64,000 bases of DNA from Rhodospirillaceae bacterium (GTDB lineage: Bacteria; Pseudomonadota; Alphaproteobacteria; Reyranellales; Reyranellaceae): contig WOUR01000018.1 in assembly GCA_009772935.1 (NCBI GenBank), positions 61,240 through 125,239 of the forward strand. The letters run 5' to 3'. Shown here in pieces: positions 37,274 through 46,145 of the stretch (positions within the stretch are counted from its first letter, which is position 1; each line of letters starts with the position of its first letter). The position numbers were made by a program, and so were the translations under genes. The notes under the pieces were generated by a model. That model was not told the origin of the DNA, made no database searches, and saw only the letters and a program-made list of their open reading frames with translations.

Positions 37274-38278
37274 ATGACAAGCGCTGCCTTTCCCATCATC
37301 GATCTTGGCCCCTGGTTCGACGGCGGGCCCTCCGGCCGCCGAGCCGTCGCCGATCAGGTCCGCACCGCCTGCGAGTCCATCGGCTTCTTCGCCATCGTCG
37401 GACACCGGGTGCCCGACGGGACGATCGAAGCGATGCGATCGGTCTCACGGGCGTTCTTCGATCTGCCGACGCCCCGGAAGATGGAGGTGGCGCGCCCCCG
37501 GCCCGAGCAGAACCGCGCCTATCATGCCGAGGGAACGGAGACCCTGGCGCGGCTGGCCGGCAACGAAACCCCGCCCGACTACAAGGAGGTCTTCGCCATC
37601 GGACCACTCGACGTGCCCGCGGATGATCCCTGGTATCACAGCGCGCCCGGTGCCTACCCGAACTACGCTGCCAACCTCTGGCCCCCGGGCCTTGCCGGCT
37701 TCGAGCCGGCCTGGCGAGCCTACTGGACATCGATGGAGGGCCTGCAGGACACGATCAGCCGGATCTTCGCCCTGTCGCTTGGCCTGCCGGAAGACTGGTT
37801 CGCCGGCGCCCTGGTACGCCATTGCAGCATGCTGCGGGCGCTCAACTATCCGGCGCAGCGCGAGCTTCCCCGGCCGGGACAGCTGCGCGCCGGCGAGCAT
37901 ACCGACCTCGGCATGATGACGATCCTCAAGAACGAGGCCGCCGACGGCGGCCTCGAAGTGCGCGACCTCGACGGCACCTGGCACGAGGCGCCGCCAGTCG
38001 AAAAGGGATTCGTGGTCAACATCGGCGATCTCCTGATGCGCTGGTCGAACGACCGCTTCCGGTCGACCCTGCATCGCGTGGCCAACCCGCGATCGGGCGG
38101 TGGCGCGCGGCGCCTGTCCATCGCCTATTTCGTGGCGCCGGCCTATGACGCGACGATCGAGTGCCTGCCGGGCTGCGCCACGCCGGACCGGCCGGCCAAA
38201 TATCCGCCGGTGACCGTCGCGGCCTATCGCAACGCCCGCTTCGCCCGCACGGCAGCTCCCATCGTCACAGCCGCCTGA
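37274..38278 (+). CDS. Isopenicillin N synthase-like 2-oxoglutarate/Fe(II) oxygenase, copy 3
   Basis: A 334-residue non-haem iron oxygenase. The start is FPIIDLGPWFDGG. The iron triad is His209 and Asp211 (GEHTDLGMM) and His267 (STLHRVANP), with Arg280 (RRLSIAYF). It differs from the tandem pair at 16839-18814 in the metal-site context (HTDLG rather than HTDTS) and lacks their shared GYLPMRG block, so it belongs to another branch. The next gene encodes a second type of Fe(II) oxygenase, 82 bases downstream. Confidence 0.9.
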   Translation: MTSAAFPIIDLGPWFDGGPSGRRAVADQVRTACESIGFFAIVGHRVPDGTIEAMRSVSRAFFDLPTPRKMEVARPRPEQNRAYHAEGTETLARLAGNETPPDYKEVFAIGPLDVPADDPWYHSAPGAYPNYAANLWPPGLAGFEPAWRAYWTSMEGLQDTISRIFALSLGLPEDWFAGALVRHCSMLRALNYPAQRELPRPGQLRAGEHTDLGMMTILKNEAADGGLEVRDLDGTWHEAPPVEKGFVVNIGDLLMRWSNDRFRSTLHRVANPRSGGGARRLSIAYFVAPAYDATIECLPGCATPDRPAKYPPVTVAAYRNARFARTAAPIVTAA

Positions 38279-38360
38279 GACGGACAAAATCCCCTACTCC
38301 CTGTCGGACCCTTGCGTTAGCGTCGGCACAACGCCGAGGAGCAACAAGGGAGGCTGCGTC

Positions 38361-39158
38361 ATGGAGTTGTCGGACCAGCAGATCGAGCAATTCGATCGCG
38401 ACGGTTTCCTCGTTTTCCCCGACCTGTTCGACCGCAGCGAAGTGGCGGTGCTGCGCCGCGAGGTGGCTCGGCTCTCCGGCATCGACAGCGCGGAGGTCGT
38501 CCGCGAGCACACGGGCGGCGTCCGTACGATCTTCCGCGTCCATGAGGACGACGGCGCGACCCGTTCCAAGCCCTTCCACGCGCTGGTCCGCACGCCGCGC
38601 CTGCTGCGGCCGGTGCAGCAGGTGCTGAAGGACGACGGCGTCTACGTCTATCACACCAAGATCAACACCAAGCCCGCCATCGAGGGCACGGTCTGGCAAT
38701 GGCATCAGGACTACGGCTCGTGGATGCGCGACGGCTGCCGACGGCCCGACATGGCGACCTTCAACCTGATGATGACCGACACGACGGAGATGGGTGGCGC
38801 CCTCTACCTCATTCCCGGCAGCCACAAGCTCGGCCGCATCGAGCCCGTCTACGACGAATCGACTTCCTACAAGTTCTGGGCGATGCCTAAGCAACGGATG
38901 ATCGACATCCTGAAGAGCTCCCCCGAACCGGTGGCCGTCACCGGCCGCGCCGGCACCTGCGTGCTGTTCCATTGCAACCTGCTGCATGCGTCGGGCCACA
39001 ATCTCTCGGCGGAGGACCGCTGGCACATCTACGTCTCCTGCAACACGGTCGCGAACAGGCCGCAGCTCGGCAACGAGCCGCGACCCGACTGGGTTGTGTC
39101 GCGCAACTGGTATCCCCTTCCCCTAGAAACCGATGACGGTGTACTGAAGGCGGCGTGA
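38361..39158 (+). CDS. Phytanoyl-CoA dioxygenase (PhyH) family protein
   Basis: A 265-residue 2-oxoglutarate/Fe(II) dioxygenase. It begins with the family pattern QQIEQFDRDGFLVFPDLF. The iron site is His115 and Asp117 (WQWHQDYGSW) plus the histidine in LLHASGHN. The WHQDYGSWMRDG block and GGALYLIPGSHKLG are shared with the ectoine-hydroxylase side of the family, but no ectoine genes are nearby. It probably hydroxylates a small metabolite. The preceding gene is an unrelated oxygenase of the same reaction class. Confidence 0.92.
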   Translation: MELSDQQIEQFDRDGFLVFPDLFDRSEVAVLRREVARLSGIDSAEVVREHTGGVRTIFRVHEDDGATRSKPFHALVRTPRLLRPVQQVLKDDGVYVYHTKINTKPAIEGTVWQWHQDYGSWMRDGCRRPDMATFNLMMTDTTEMGGALYLIPGSHKLGRIEPVYDESTSYKFWAMPKQRMIDILKSSPEPVAVTGRAGTCVLFHCNLLHASGHNLSAEDRWHIYVSCNTVANRPQLGNEPRPDWVVSRNWYPLPLETDDGVLKAA

Positions 39159-39201
39159 GGCCCGAGTCGCAGCAAGATCCGGCGAGCAGGAACGCCATTC
39201 A

Positions 39202-40422
39202 TTGATCCGCCGGTATCTTCCCGAAATAGACACCCTCCGCGCTATCGCGGTGATGCTGGTCGTTCTCTGCCACGCCTACCCCGGCCTGGCGCCCAACGGG
39301 TTGCTGGGTGTCGACATCTTCTTCGTCATCTCGGGTTACGTCCTCTCCCGCGCCTATCTGTTCCCGCTCATCGAGCGCCGCGCGACCTTGGCGGATTTCT
39401 ACTCGGCCCGCTTCCGCCGCCTGGCGCCGGCCCTGTTTCTGACCCTGGGTGTCACGACGGCCGCTGCCTTCACCCTCATGATGCCGCTCGAGCTCTCCGA
39501 CTTTGCGCGTTCGCTCATCGCCCAACCGTTCTACGTGCAGAATTTCTACTACTGGAGCCAGGGCGACCACTTCACCTTCCCGCTGCAGCATACCTGGAGC
39601 CTCGCGGTCGAGGAGCAGTTCTACCTCCTATTCGGCGCCCTGTTCCTGGTCGCCGGCAACCGGCGGCGGCTCTTCTGGGCCCTGCTGATCGGCGCGCCCT
39701 GCCTGTCGTTGCTCCTCTACCTTGCCTTGGAGACGGCGGGCGTCTCGCCACGAGCGGCCTTCTACCTGTTGCCGGCAAGGCTCTGGCAGCTCGGACTGGG
39801 CATTCTCACTTTCTGCGTCGTGCGCAGGTATCGCGACGGACCGGAGCGAACGCGCCCCTTCCTGTCGCTCCTCGCCGTCGGCCTCATTGGCATCATGCCG
39901 TTCATCCCAATCGGAACGGGACCTCTGGCAACGACGGTGCAGACACTGGCGGTCTGCGGCGCGACCGCATGGGCTCTGGCGCTCATCGAGCTGAATACCG
40001 GCCATCTCGCATTGTTGCGCCTTCGCTCCATCCGCTACATCGGCAAGATCTCCTATCCGCTCTATCTGTGGCACTGGCCGCCCTTGTCGCTCGGCGCGGT
40101 CGTCCTAGACCGCCCGCTCAACGCCTTCGAGGCGACGCTTGCGATGATCATGGCCTTCAGCCTGGCGAGCCTGACCCATCATCTCGTCGAAATGCCGATC
40201 CGCTCACGCCGGTTGATTGCCGACCGTCACGCCCTCTTCCGCGCCTTCTGTGCGGCCTCGATTGCCACGCTGGTGGCCGGCAGCGCCATCCTGTTCACGA
40301 ACGGCGCCGCCTTCCGCCATCGGAGCGCTCATACACAGAACGAACGGTTACTGCAGACCGCAGCCCCCCGCATGACCACAGTGCAAGGAATCCCCTACCA
40401 GTGGAACCGCAAAGCATCGTGA
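39202..40422 (+). CDS. Acyltransferase family membrane protein (OafA/YrhL type, no SGNH domain), TTG start
   Basis: A 406-residue membrane O-acyltransferase (acyltransferase 3 family) with about ten hydrophobic segments. It starts YLPEIDTLRAIAVMLVVLCHA and contains GVDIFFVISGYVLSR, FYSARFRRLAPAL, HTWSLAVEEQFYLL and SYPLYLWHWP, all signature blocks. Related O-antigen acetylases carry a C-terminal SGNH hydrolase domain; here the protein ends soon after the last helix. The TTG at 39202 is the only start close to the family N-terminus. Its stop overlaps the GST start by 4 bases. Confidence 0.88.
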   Translation: MIRRYLPEIDTLRAIAVMLVVLCHAYPGLAPNGLLGVDIFFVISGYVLSRAYLFPLIERRATLADFYSARFRRLAPALFLTLGVTTAAAFTLMMPLELSDFARSLIAQPFYVQNFYYWSQGDHFTFPLQHTWSLAVEEQFYLLFGALFLVAGNRRRLFWALLIGAPCLSLLLYLALETAGVSPRAAFYLLPARLWQLGLGILTFCVVRRYRDGPERTRPFLSLLAVGLIGIMPFIPIGTGPLATTVQTLAVCGATAWALALIELNTGHLALLRLRSIRYIGKISYPLYLWHWPPLSLGAVVLDRPLNAFEATLAMIMAFSLASLTHHLVEMPIRSRRLIADRHALFRAFCAASIATLVAGSAILFTNGAAFRHRSAHTQNERLLQTAAPRMTTVQGIPYQWNRKAS

Positions 40423-41348
40423 TCGCCACATCCCTGATCCTCCACCAGTACGACTTCTCAAATTTCGCCGAGAAGGCGCGTCTGATGATGGGCTTCAAGG
40501 GGCTCGCGTGGCGCGCGGTCGAGATTCCGCCGATTGCGCCCAAGCCCAAACTGACGCCGCTGACCGGCGGCTATCGACGCACGCCCGTACTGCAGGACGG
40601 CGCCGATGTCTGGTGCGACACCAGGCTGATCGCCCGCGAGCTGGAGCGACGCGTGCCGCAGCCCACCTTCCATCCAGCGAAAACATCGGGTGCCGCGGAA
40701 GCCATCGCCTGGTGGGCCGAGCAGCAGTTCATGCGCCCGACCGCGCTCTACGTCTCGGGCATCAATGCCGACCACATGCCCGAGGGGCTGCATGCCGACC
40801 GTGCGAAGCTGCACGGCCTGCCGATGCCGTCCATCGAGGCGGTGCGCAAGGCCGCCTTCCGCAACCTCCAGCTCGTGCGGCCGCAGGCAAAGTGGATCGC
40901 CGACATGCTGGCGGACGGCCGCCCCTACCTGCTGGGCGACGTGCCCTGTATCGCAGACTTCGCGACCTATCACGTCGTCTGGTTCTTCCGCGGTCGCCAC
41001 ATCGACTGCCGCGAGGTGCTGAACGCCTATCCGCGGCTGATTGCCTGGCGCGATCGCATGGAGGCGATCGGGCACGGGCACCGAACGAACATTGACGCCG
41101 ACGAGGCCCTGGCAGAGGCACGGGCAGCGACGCCGGCGAGCCCGCGTCCCTCGGAGCCACAGGAAGGCGATCCCCTGCCCGGCCAGCGCGCCCGCGTCCG
41201 CGCCGCCGACAATGCCAAGGACTGGATCGAGGGCGAAGTGCATTTCATCGACGCCGACGAGCTCGCCCTGCTGCAGGAAAACGACGAAGTCGGCCAGGTC
41301 GCGGTGCACTTTCCCAGGCTGGGATATGATTGGCGGCCGATGAGTTAA
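40419..41348 (+). CDS. Glutathione S-transferase family protein
   Basis: A 309-residue protein. Residues 1-80 form a thioredoxin-like N-terminal domain (LILHQYDFSNFAEKARLMMG, then YRRTPVLQDGADVWCDTRLI), and a helical C-terminal domain follows (GRPYLLGDVPCIADFATYHV). The last 70 residues are an extension with QRARVRAADNAKDWIEGEV not found in small GSTs. The GTG at 40419 overlaps the acyltransferase stop (GTGA). Upstream in-frame codons belong to a shadow of that gene. The substrate is unknown. Confidence 0.88.
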   Translation: MIATSLILHQYDFSNFAEKARLMMGFKGLAWRAVEIPPIAPKPKLTPLTGGYRRTPVLQDGADVWCDTRLIARELERRVPQPTFHPAKTSGAAEAIAWWAEQQFMRPTALYVSGINADHMPEGLHADRAKLHGLPMPSIEAVRKAAFRNLQLVRPQAKWIADMLADGRPYLLGDVPCIADFATYHVVWFFRGRHIDCREVLNAYPRLIAWRDRMEAIGHGHRTNIDADEALAEARAATPASPRPSEPQEGDPLPGQRARVRAADNAKDWIEGEVHFIDADELALLQENDEVGQVAVHFPRLGYDWRPMS

Positions 41349-41412
41349 GGATTTCTCGCTACGCTCGGAATGCCCCCCCCTTTGTCATCCCGAGCGTGGC
41401 GAGGGATCCTTA
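41346..41412. repeat. Dispersed hairpin repeat, copy 2
   Basis: The arms 41346-41372 and 41386-41412 are inverted copies (27 bases, 4 transition-type differences, three of which pair as G-U in RNA). The right arm CATCCCGAGCGTGGCGAGGG matches the pattern of copy 1 at 16280-16302. It fills the convergent gap between the GST and FAD oxidoreductase genes and supplies the stop codons or their flanks on both sides, so insertion or expansion here reaches into the gene ends. Confidence 0.75.
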
Positions 41413-42525
41413 CTTCTTGAGGAAGCGCTCGATCCCCAGCCCGTCGATCGGGGTGTTGGTGGAGCCGGTCGCCACCAGTTCCGCCATCACCGCACCGGTA
41501 CCCGGACCGAGCTGAAAGCCGTGAGTCGAGAAGCCGAACTGGTGGAACACGCCCTCCGAGGTCGAGCTGCGGCCGACCACGGGGATGCCGTCGGGCATGT
41601 AGGCCTCGATGCCGGCCCAGGCGCGCACGACCGTAGCCGCGTGCATCGCCGGGAACAGCTCCCACACGGTACGCGCACTGACCGCGAGCTTTTGCCAGTC
41701 GAGCACCGTTTCGTTGCTGTCGCGCCAAGGCGTCGCGAGATGGCCGCCGCCGATCACCACCGTGCCGTTTCCCAACTGTTTGAACGAAAGCTTGCGGCCG
41801 CGCAGGATGACGACGGGCTTGATGAAGGCCGGCAGGCGGCTGGTCACCATCAGCATCGGCGCCACGACGGCGAGCGGCACCGGCTCGCCCAGCATCGCCG
41901 CGATCCGGTCGGCCCAGGCGCCGGCGGCATTCACGACCTTCGGCGCTTCGAAGACACCGGCGCTCGTCTCGACCCGCCAGTTGGCGCCACTCCTGAACAG
42001 GCCGGTGACGGTCACGCCCTCCACCACCTCGGCGCCCTTCTCGACGGCGCGGCGGCGGAAGGCCTGCGTCGTGCGAAAAGGATCGGCGGCACCGTCGCGA
42101 CGCGAGACGACGCCGCCAGGGCAGCGGTCGGACACGGCCGGCACGAGTCGCCGCAGCTCGGCGGCGTCGATCAGCTCCTCGTGTCCGAAGCCGCGCAGGT
42201 TGAGGTCGTCGACCCGCTCGCGGAAGCCCGCCAGCTCGGCCTCGCTCTCGGCGACCAGCACGGTGCCGTGGGCCTCGAAGCCGCAATCGTCGCCGACCAG
42301 CGCCTCGATGCACTCCCAGATGTCCATCGACGAGATCGACAGCGGAATCTCTTGCAGGTCGCGCGCGAGCTGGCGCACGCCGCCCGCATTCACGCCCGAG
42401 GCGTGGCGTCCGGCATAGTCCTTCTCGATCAGGATCGGCTTCAGGCCACGCAGCGCCAGATGCAGCGCGGTCGAGCAGCCGTGGATGCCGCCGCCGATGA
42501 CCACGACATCGGCCGTCCGCACCAT
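41410..42525 (-). CDS. FAD-dependent oxidoreductase (DAO family), second catalytic subunit
   Basis: A 371-residue flavoprotein of the D-amino-acid oxidase/glycine oxidase family. The dinucleotide-binding motif ADVVVIGGGIHGCSTALHLA is at the N-terminus and GIEAYMPDGIPVVGRS plus STHGFQLGPGTG at the C-terminus. It is the last gene of the eight-gene operon and starts one base after the FAD/NAD subunit stop. A second DAO protein is encoded four genes upstream, so the dehydrogenase complex has two candidate catalytic subunits. The substrate is probably an amino acid or its N-substituted derivative. Confidence 0.9.
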   Translation of the reverse strand: MVRTADVVVIGGGIHGCSTALHLALRGLKPILIEKDYAGRHASGVNAGGVRQLARDLQEIPLSISSMDIWECIEALVGDDCGFEAHGTVLVAESEAELAGFRERVDDLNLRGFGHEELIDAAELRRLVPAVSDRCPGGVVSRRDGAADPFRTTQAFRRRAVEKGAEVVEGVTVTGLFRSGANWRVETSAGVFEAPKVVNAAGAWADRIAAMLGEPVPLAVVAPMLMVTSRLPAFIKPVVILRGRKLSFKQLGNGTVVIGGGHLATPWRDSNETVLDWQKLAVSARTVWELFPAMHAATVVRAWAGIEAYMPDGIPVVGRSSTSEGVFHQFGFSTHGFQLGPGTGAVMAELVATGSTNTPIDGLGIERFLKK

Positions 42526-42526
42526 G

Positions 42527-43936
42527 CTAGCGCTCCACCGCCTTGCGTTCGGCCTCGCTGATCGGCAGCGAGGCGAGCTCGGCAAGGGTGATCGGCTTCA
42601 CCGGCGGGCGCAGGCGGTAGTAGCCGACCTCGTCGGGTGTCGCCTTGCGCTCTTCCGCGATCAGCTCGGTGACGGTGAGGCCGCAGAGTCGCCCCTGGCA
42701 GGGCCCCATGCCGCAGCGCAGGAAGGCCTTCATCTGGTTCGGGCCCTCGCAGCCCATCCGGGCCGTTTCACGTACCTGCTGGGCGGTGACCTCCTCGCAG
42801 CGGCAGGCGATCGTCTCGCCCTCGGGCATACGAAACCCATCCGCCGGTCGGTTCAGCCAGTCGAGGAAGGCACGTCCCATCTCCTCGCGCTGCAGCCTTT
42901 GGCGAATCGCTTGCGTATCGGGCACGACGGCGTCGGGCTTGAGCGCGCGCACCGCCGCGATGGCGGCAATCCTTCCGCGTTCTGCCGCAGCGGTGCCACC
43001 CGCGATGCCGGCCCCGTCGCCCGCCACCGCGATCCCCGGCACCGAGCTGCCAAAGTCGGCGTCGAGCACCGGCACGAAGCAGAGCTGGCGGTCGTTCCAG
43101 ACATGGGTCACCCCGGCCGCGTTGGCGAGATTGACGTTGGGCACCACGCCTTGGTGCAGCAGCAACAGGTCGACCGGCAGTCGCCGTGTACCGCCCGCGC
43201 TTGAAAACACGACCTCGCGCACCCGGTCGGCGCCGACGGCTTCTATCCTATCGACGCGATGCACCGGCACCCTGGCCCGGACCTCGCGCAACAAGGCCAG
43301 CCCCTTGGCGAAGTAAGGCGACAGCGCAAAATCAGGCAGGTGGACCGCCGCCTGCAGCCAGTTGCGCCGCGGCGTGGTGTCGAGGATCGCGTCGATCTTC
43401 CCGCCCGCCCGCAAGGTCTGCGCCGCCAGCAGCCACAGCAGCGGCCCGCTGCCCGCCAGCACCGTGCGCTCGCAGACCACGAGGCCCTGCGCCTTCAGCA
43501 CGGTCTGGGCCGCCCCCACCGTCATAACGCCCGGCAGGGTCCAGCCCGGAATCGGGAACGGCCGTTCCTGCGAACCGGTGGCGATGATGACCCGGCCGGC
43601 TTCGATCACGCGCGCCTTGCCGCCGATCGAGACGCCGACCAGACGCTGCCGGTCGAGGCTCCACACCGTGGCGCCGTTGACGATCAGCGCCCCGCTCGCC
43701 TTGGCTTCGTCGGCCAGGGCGGCGCCGTCCCAGTAATCCTCGCCCAGGACCGCGCGGTCCTTGACCGGCGTCGAGGTGATGGCGCGGTAGATCTGGCCGC
43801 CGACACCGGGATTCTCGTCGAACAGCGCCGTCGACACGCCGGCCCGCGCCGCCAGCGAAGCGGCCGCGAGCCCGGCCGGCCCGCCGCCGATGACGACGAG
43901 TTCGTACGACGAGGCGAGGTCCGCCGCGGCCGTCAT
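42527..43936 (-). CDS. FAD/NAD(P)-binding subunit with C-terminal [2Fe-2S] domain (OoxA/HcnB-like)
   Basis: A 469-residue protein: a pyridine-nucleotide-disulfide-type FAD domain (YELVVIGGGPAGLAAASLAA, then VIIATGSQERPFP and GIAVAGDGAGIAGG), then a BFD-like iron-sulfur region with cysteines in IACRCEEVT, MGCEG and RCGMGPCQGRLC. This is the electron-transfer subunit of opine oxidases, hydroxyproline dehydrogenase and hydrogen cyanide synthase. Its ATG overlaps the ferredoxin-like gene stop by 4 bases. It should pass electrons from a DAO subunit to the respiratory chain. Confidence 0.92.
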   Translation of the reverse strand: MTAAADLASSYELVVIGGGPAGLAAASLAARAGVSTALFDENPGVGGQIYRAITSTPVKDRAVLGEDYWDGAALADEAKASGALIVNGATVWSLDRQRLVGVSIGGKARVIEAGRVIIATGSQERPFPIPGWTLPGVMTVGAAQTVLKAQGLVVCERTVLAGSGPLLWLLAAQTLRAGGKIDAILDTTPRRNWLQAAVHLPDFALSPYFAKGLALLREVRARVPVHRVDRIEAVGADRVREVVFSSAGGTRRLPVDLLLLHQGVVPNVNLANAAGVTHVWNDRQLCFVPVLDADFGSSVPGIAVAGDGAGIAGGTAAAERGRIAAIAAVRALKPDAVVPDTQAIRQRLQREEMGRAFLDWLNRPADGFRMPEGETIACRCEEVTAQQVRETARMGCEGPNQMKAFLRCGMGPCQGRLCGLTVTELIAEERKATPDEVGYYRLRPPVKPITLAELASLPISEAERKAVER

Positions 43937-44226
43937 CGTCCAGCCTCCCGTCGGCCAAGCTGGGTCTCGACCTTCATGCCCTCGCGCACCGGGATCAGGC
44001 AGCCCTGGCGGCTGCCGACGCCGTCGACCGTGACGAGGCAGTCGAAGCAGACGCCCATCAGGCAGTAGGGCGCGCGCGGCGCTCCGGTGACCGGCGTGGT
44101 GCGGCAATGATCGATGCCGGCGGCCAGCAGCGCGGCCGCGACGGTGTCTCCGGCGTGGGCGTTCACCGTCTTTCCGTCGACGGTGATCGCGATGGCGGGG
44201 CCCTTTTCAGCCAGCCGCTTGAACAT
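43933..44226 (-). CDS. Small (2Fe-2S)-binding subunit (HcnA/OoxC-like)
   Basis: A 97-residue plant-type ferredoxin-fold protein. The cluster cysteines are in APYCLMGVCFDCLVTVDG and SRQGCLIPV. Such small subunits complete the three-part dehydrogenases (DAO + FAD/NAD + Fer2_4). The ATG at 44226 is chosen; it overlaps the upstream DAO gene by 20 bases. Genes on both sides encode its partner subunits. Confidence 0.9.
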   Translation of the reverse strand: MFKRLAEKGPAIAITVDGKTVNAHAGDTVAAALLAAGIDHCRTTPVTGAPRAPYCLMGVCFDCLVTVDGVGSRQGCLIPVREGMKVETQLGRREAGR

Positions 44227-45346
44227 GGAACCTCCGGGCACTGAAAGGAGCGACGAGCGAGGCGTCGAGTGCGCCCCGCGCGATCATCGGCGCGATGGTG
44301 AGCGCGTGGTTGGCCGCCAGGGTCACGCCGGAGTGGCAGCAGACGGTGAAGGCGCCGGGATGGCTCTGCGACTCGTCGTAGATGGGGAATCCATCCTGGG
44401 TCATGACGCGAATGGCGCTCCAGGTGCGCACCACGTTGACGTTGGCCAGCAGCGGAAACTGGCGTACCGCGCGCTCCGCCTCGGTGGCGCTCACGCCGAT
44501 CGTCAGGCCGGTGGGATCGACGCTCTCTTCCTTGGAATCGCCGATCATTACCGTGCCCTCGTCGGTCTGACGCAGGGTGACGACGGGATGGTTGAGGAAG
44601 GGCCGCAGCCTCTCGGTGACGACGATCTGCCCGCGCTCCGGCTTCATCGGACAGTCGAGGCCGACCATCGGCGCCAGGCGCATGTTGGCGTTGCCCGCCG
44701 CCAGCGCCACCTTGGCGGCGCGGACCTCGCCCCGGGTCGTTGTGAGCCGGAACTCCCCGCCTTCCCTGGTGATGGACTCGACCCGGTGGCTCGGCCGGTA
44801 GACGACGCCGCGGGCATTGAGGGCCGCATGCAATGTGCGGAACAGGCGCAGCGAATTCACGTGGCCGTCGAGCGGACAGAAGCTGCCGCCCACGACCTCG
44901 GGCCCGATGTCGGGCAGCATCGCCTTCACCTGATCGTGGGTGAGGATCTCGGTCTTGTAGTCGACGATGCCGGGCTGGTTGTGCAGGCGCTTGAGCACGT
45001 TGGCGCGCGCCTCCAGCTCCTTCTCCGACAGGCAGAGATGAAAGCCGCCGGGCCGCTGGAACGCGACGTCGAGGCCGGTTTCCTGCTTCAGGAGATCGGA
45101 GAACCCGCGCCAGGCGTTGGAGGAGCGGATCGTCCAGCCGGCATAGGGGGCGAGGCCCAGCCCCTTGCTCTGCACCCAGACCAGCGCGAAGTTCCCGCGG
45201 CTCGCCCGGACGGCACGGTCGCCTTCGTCGAGGATGACGACCCGGCAGCCCTCGCGCGACAGGCCCCAGGCGGTGGCAACACCGACCAGCCCGCCGCCCA
45301 CCACGGCGACGTCGAATTCATCACCGTCCCTTGTTTCAGCGGCCAT
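44207..45346 (-). CDS. FAD-dependent oxidoreductase (DAO family), first catalytic subunit
   Basis: A 379-residue flavoprotein with FDVAVVGGGLVGVATAWGLS at the N-terminus, the GGFHLCLSEKELEAR substrate-domain segment, and VRTWSAIRVMTQDGFPIYD with HSGVTLAANHALTIAP at the C-terminus. It oxidises an amine such as an opine, D-amino acid or hydroxyproline derivative. It overlaps the PotC-like permease gene by 11 bases and the ferredoxin-like gene by 20. It is only a distant paralogue of the second DAO gene at 41410-42525. Confidence 0.9.
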   Translation of the reverse strand: MAAETRDGDEFDVAVVGGGLVGVATAWGLSREGCRVVILDEGDRAVRASRGNFALVWVQSKGLGLAPYAGWTIRSSNAWRGFSDLLKQETGLDVAFQRPGGFHLCLSEKELEARANVLKRLHNQPGIVDYKTEILTHDQVKAMLPDIGPEVVGGSFCPLDGHVNSLRLFRTLHAALNARGVVYRPSHRVESITREGGEFRLTTTRGEVRAAKVALAAGNANMRLAPMVGLDCPMKPERGQIVVTERLRPFLNHPVVTLRQTDEGTVMIGDSKEESVDPTGLTIGVSATEAERAVRQFPLLANVNVVRTWSAIRVMTQDGFPIYDESQSHPGAFTVCCHSGVTLAANHALTIAPMIARGALDASLVAPFSARRFHVQAAG

Positions 45347-46145
45347 GCCCGGCGCTCCTCCCGATCAACAGGCGTTCGAGCCCGAAGGCGCGATCTAGGA
45401 CCAGCAGCGCCGCAACGGTGATCGCGATCACGCAGGCCGACACCGAGGTCACCAGCGGATCGATATTGTCCTGGATGTAGAGGAACATGCGCACCGGTAG
45501 CGTCTCCGTGCCCGGCGCCGCGATGAACACCGTCATCGTCACCTCGTCGAACGAATTGATGAAAGCCAGCGCCCAGCCGCTGACCAGCCCGGGCAGCACC
45601 AGTGGCAGGGTGATGCGACGGAGCACCACGCTCTCGCTGGCGCCGAGCGACACCGCGGCATGCTCGATCGACCGGTCGAGACCGACCGCCGAGGCGAGCG
45701 TGAGGCGCAGCGCGAAGGGTATCACCACGACGATGTGCGAGAGCACCAGGCCTGTGAAGGTGCCGCCGAGGCCTATCTGGGTGAAGAAACGCAGGAAAGC
45801 GATCCCCAGCACGAGATGCGGGATCATCAGCGGCGACATGAACAGCGCCGTCATCGCCTCGCGACCGGGAAAGCGGTAGCGCGCGATGGCCAGAGCCGCG
45901 GGCACCGAGATGCCCACCGCGATCGCCGAGGAGATCGCGCCCAGCCACAGGCTGCGCCAGAAGGCCGAGATGAACTCCGGGTATTGCGCGATCGCATAGA
46001 ACCAGCGCAGCGACCAGCGGTCGGTCGGAAACGACAGGTAGCCTTCGGGCGTGAAGGCGACGAAACAGACGACCAGGATCGGCGCCAGCATGAAGCTGAC
46101 GAACAGCACGTGATAGGTGAGCGCAATCGGTCCGTTGCGGCTCAT
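45336..46145 (-). CDS. ABC transporter permease, PotC-like
   Basis: A 269-residue membrane protein with six hydrophobic segments and the EAA loop IEHAAVSLGASESVVLRRIT. The N-terminus ends with the first helix at VLFVSFMLAPILVVCFV. It pairs with the PotB-like permease, whose stop overlaps its ATG by 4 bases. It forms half of the membrane channel of an importer that probably supplies the substrate of the dehydrogenase encoded downstream. Confidence 0.93.
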   Translation of the reverse strand: MSRNGPIALTYHVLFVSFMLAPILVVCFVAFTPEGYLSFPTDRWSLRWFYAIAQYPEFISAFWRSLWLGAISSAIAVGISVPAALAIARYRFPGREAMTALFMSPLMIPHLVLGIAFLRFFTQIGLGGTFTGLVLSHIVVVIPFALRLTLASAVGLDRSIEHAAVSLGASESVVLRRITLPLVLPGLVSGWALAFINSFDEVTMTVFIAAPGTETLPVRMFLYIQDNIDPLVTSVSACVIAITVAALLVLDRAFGLERLLIGRSAGHGR

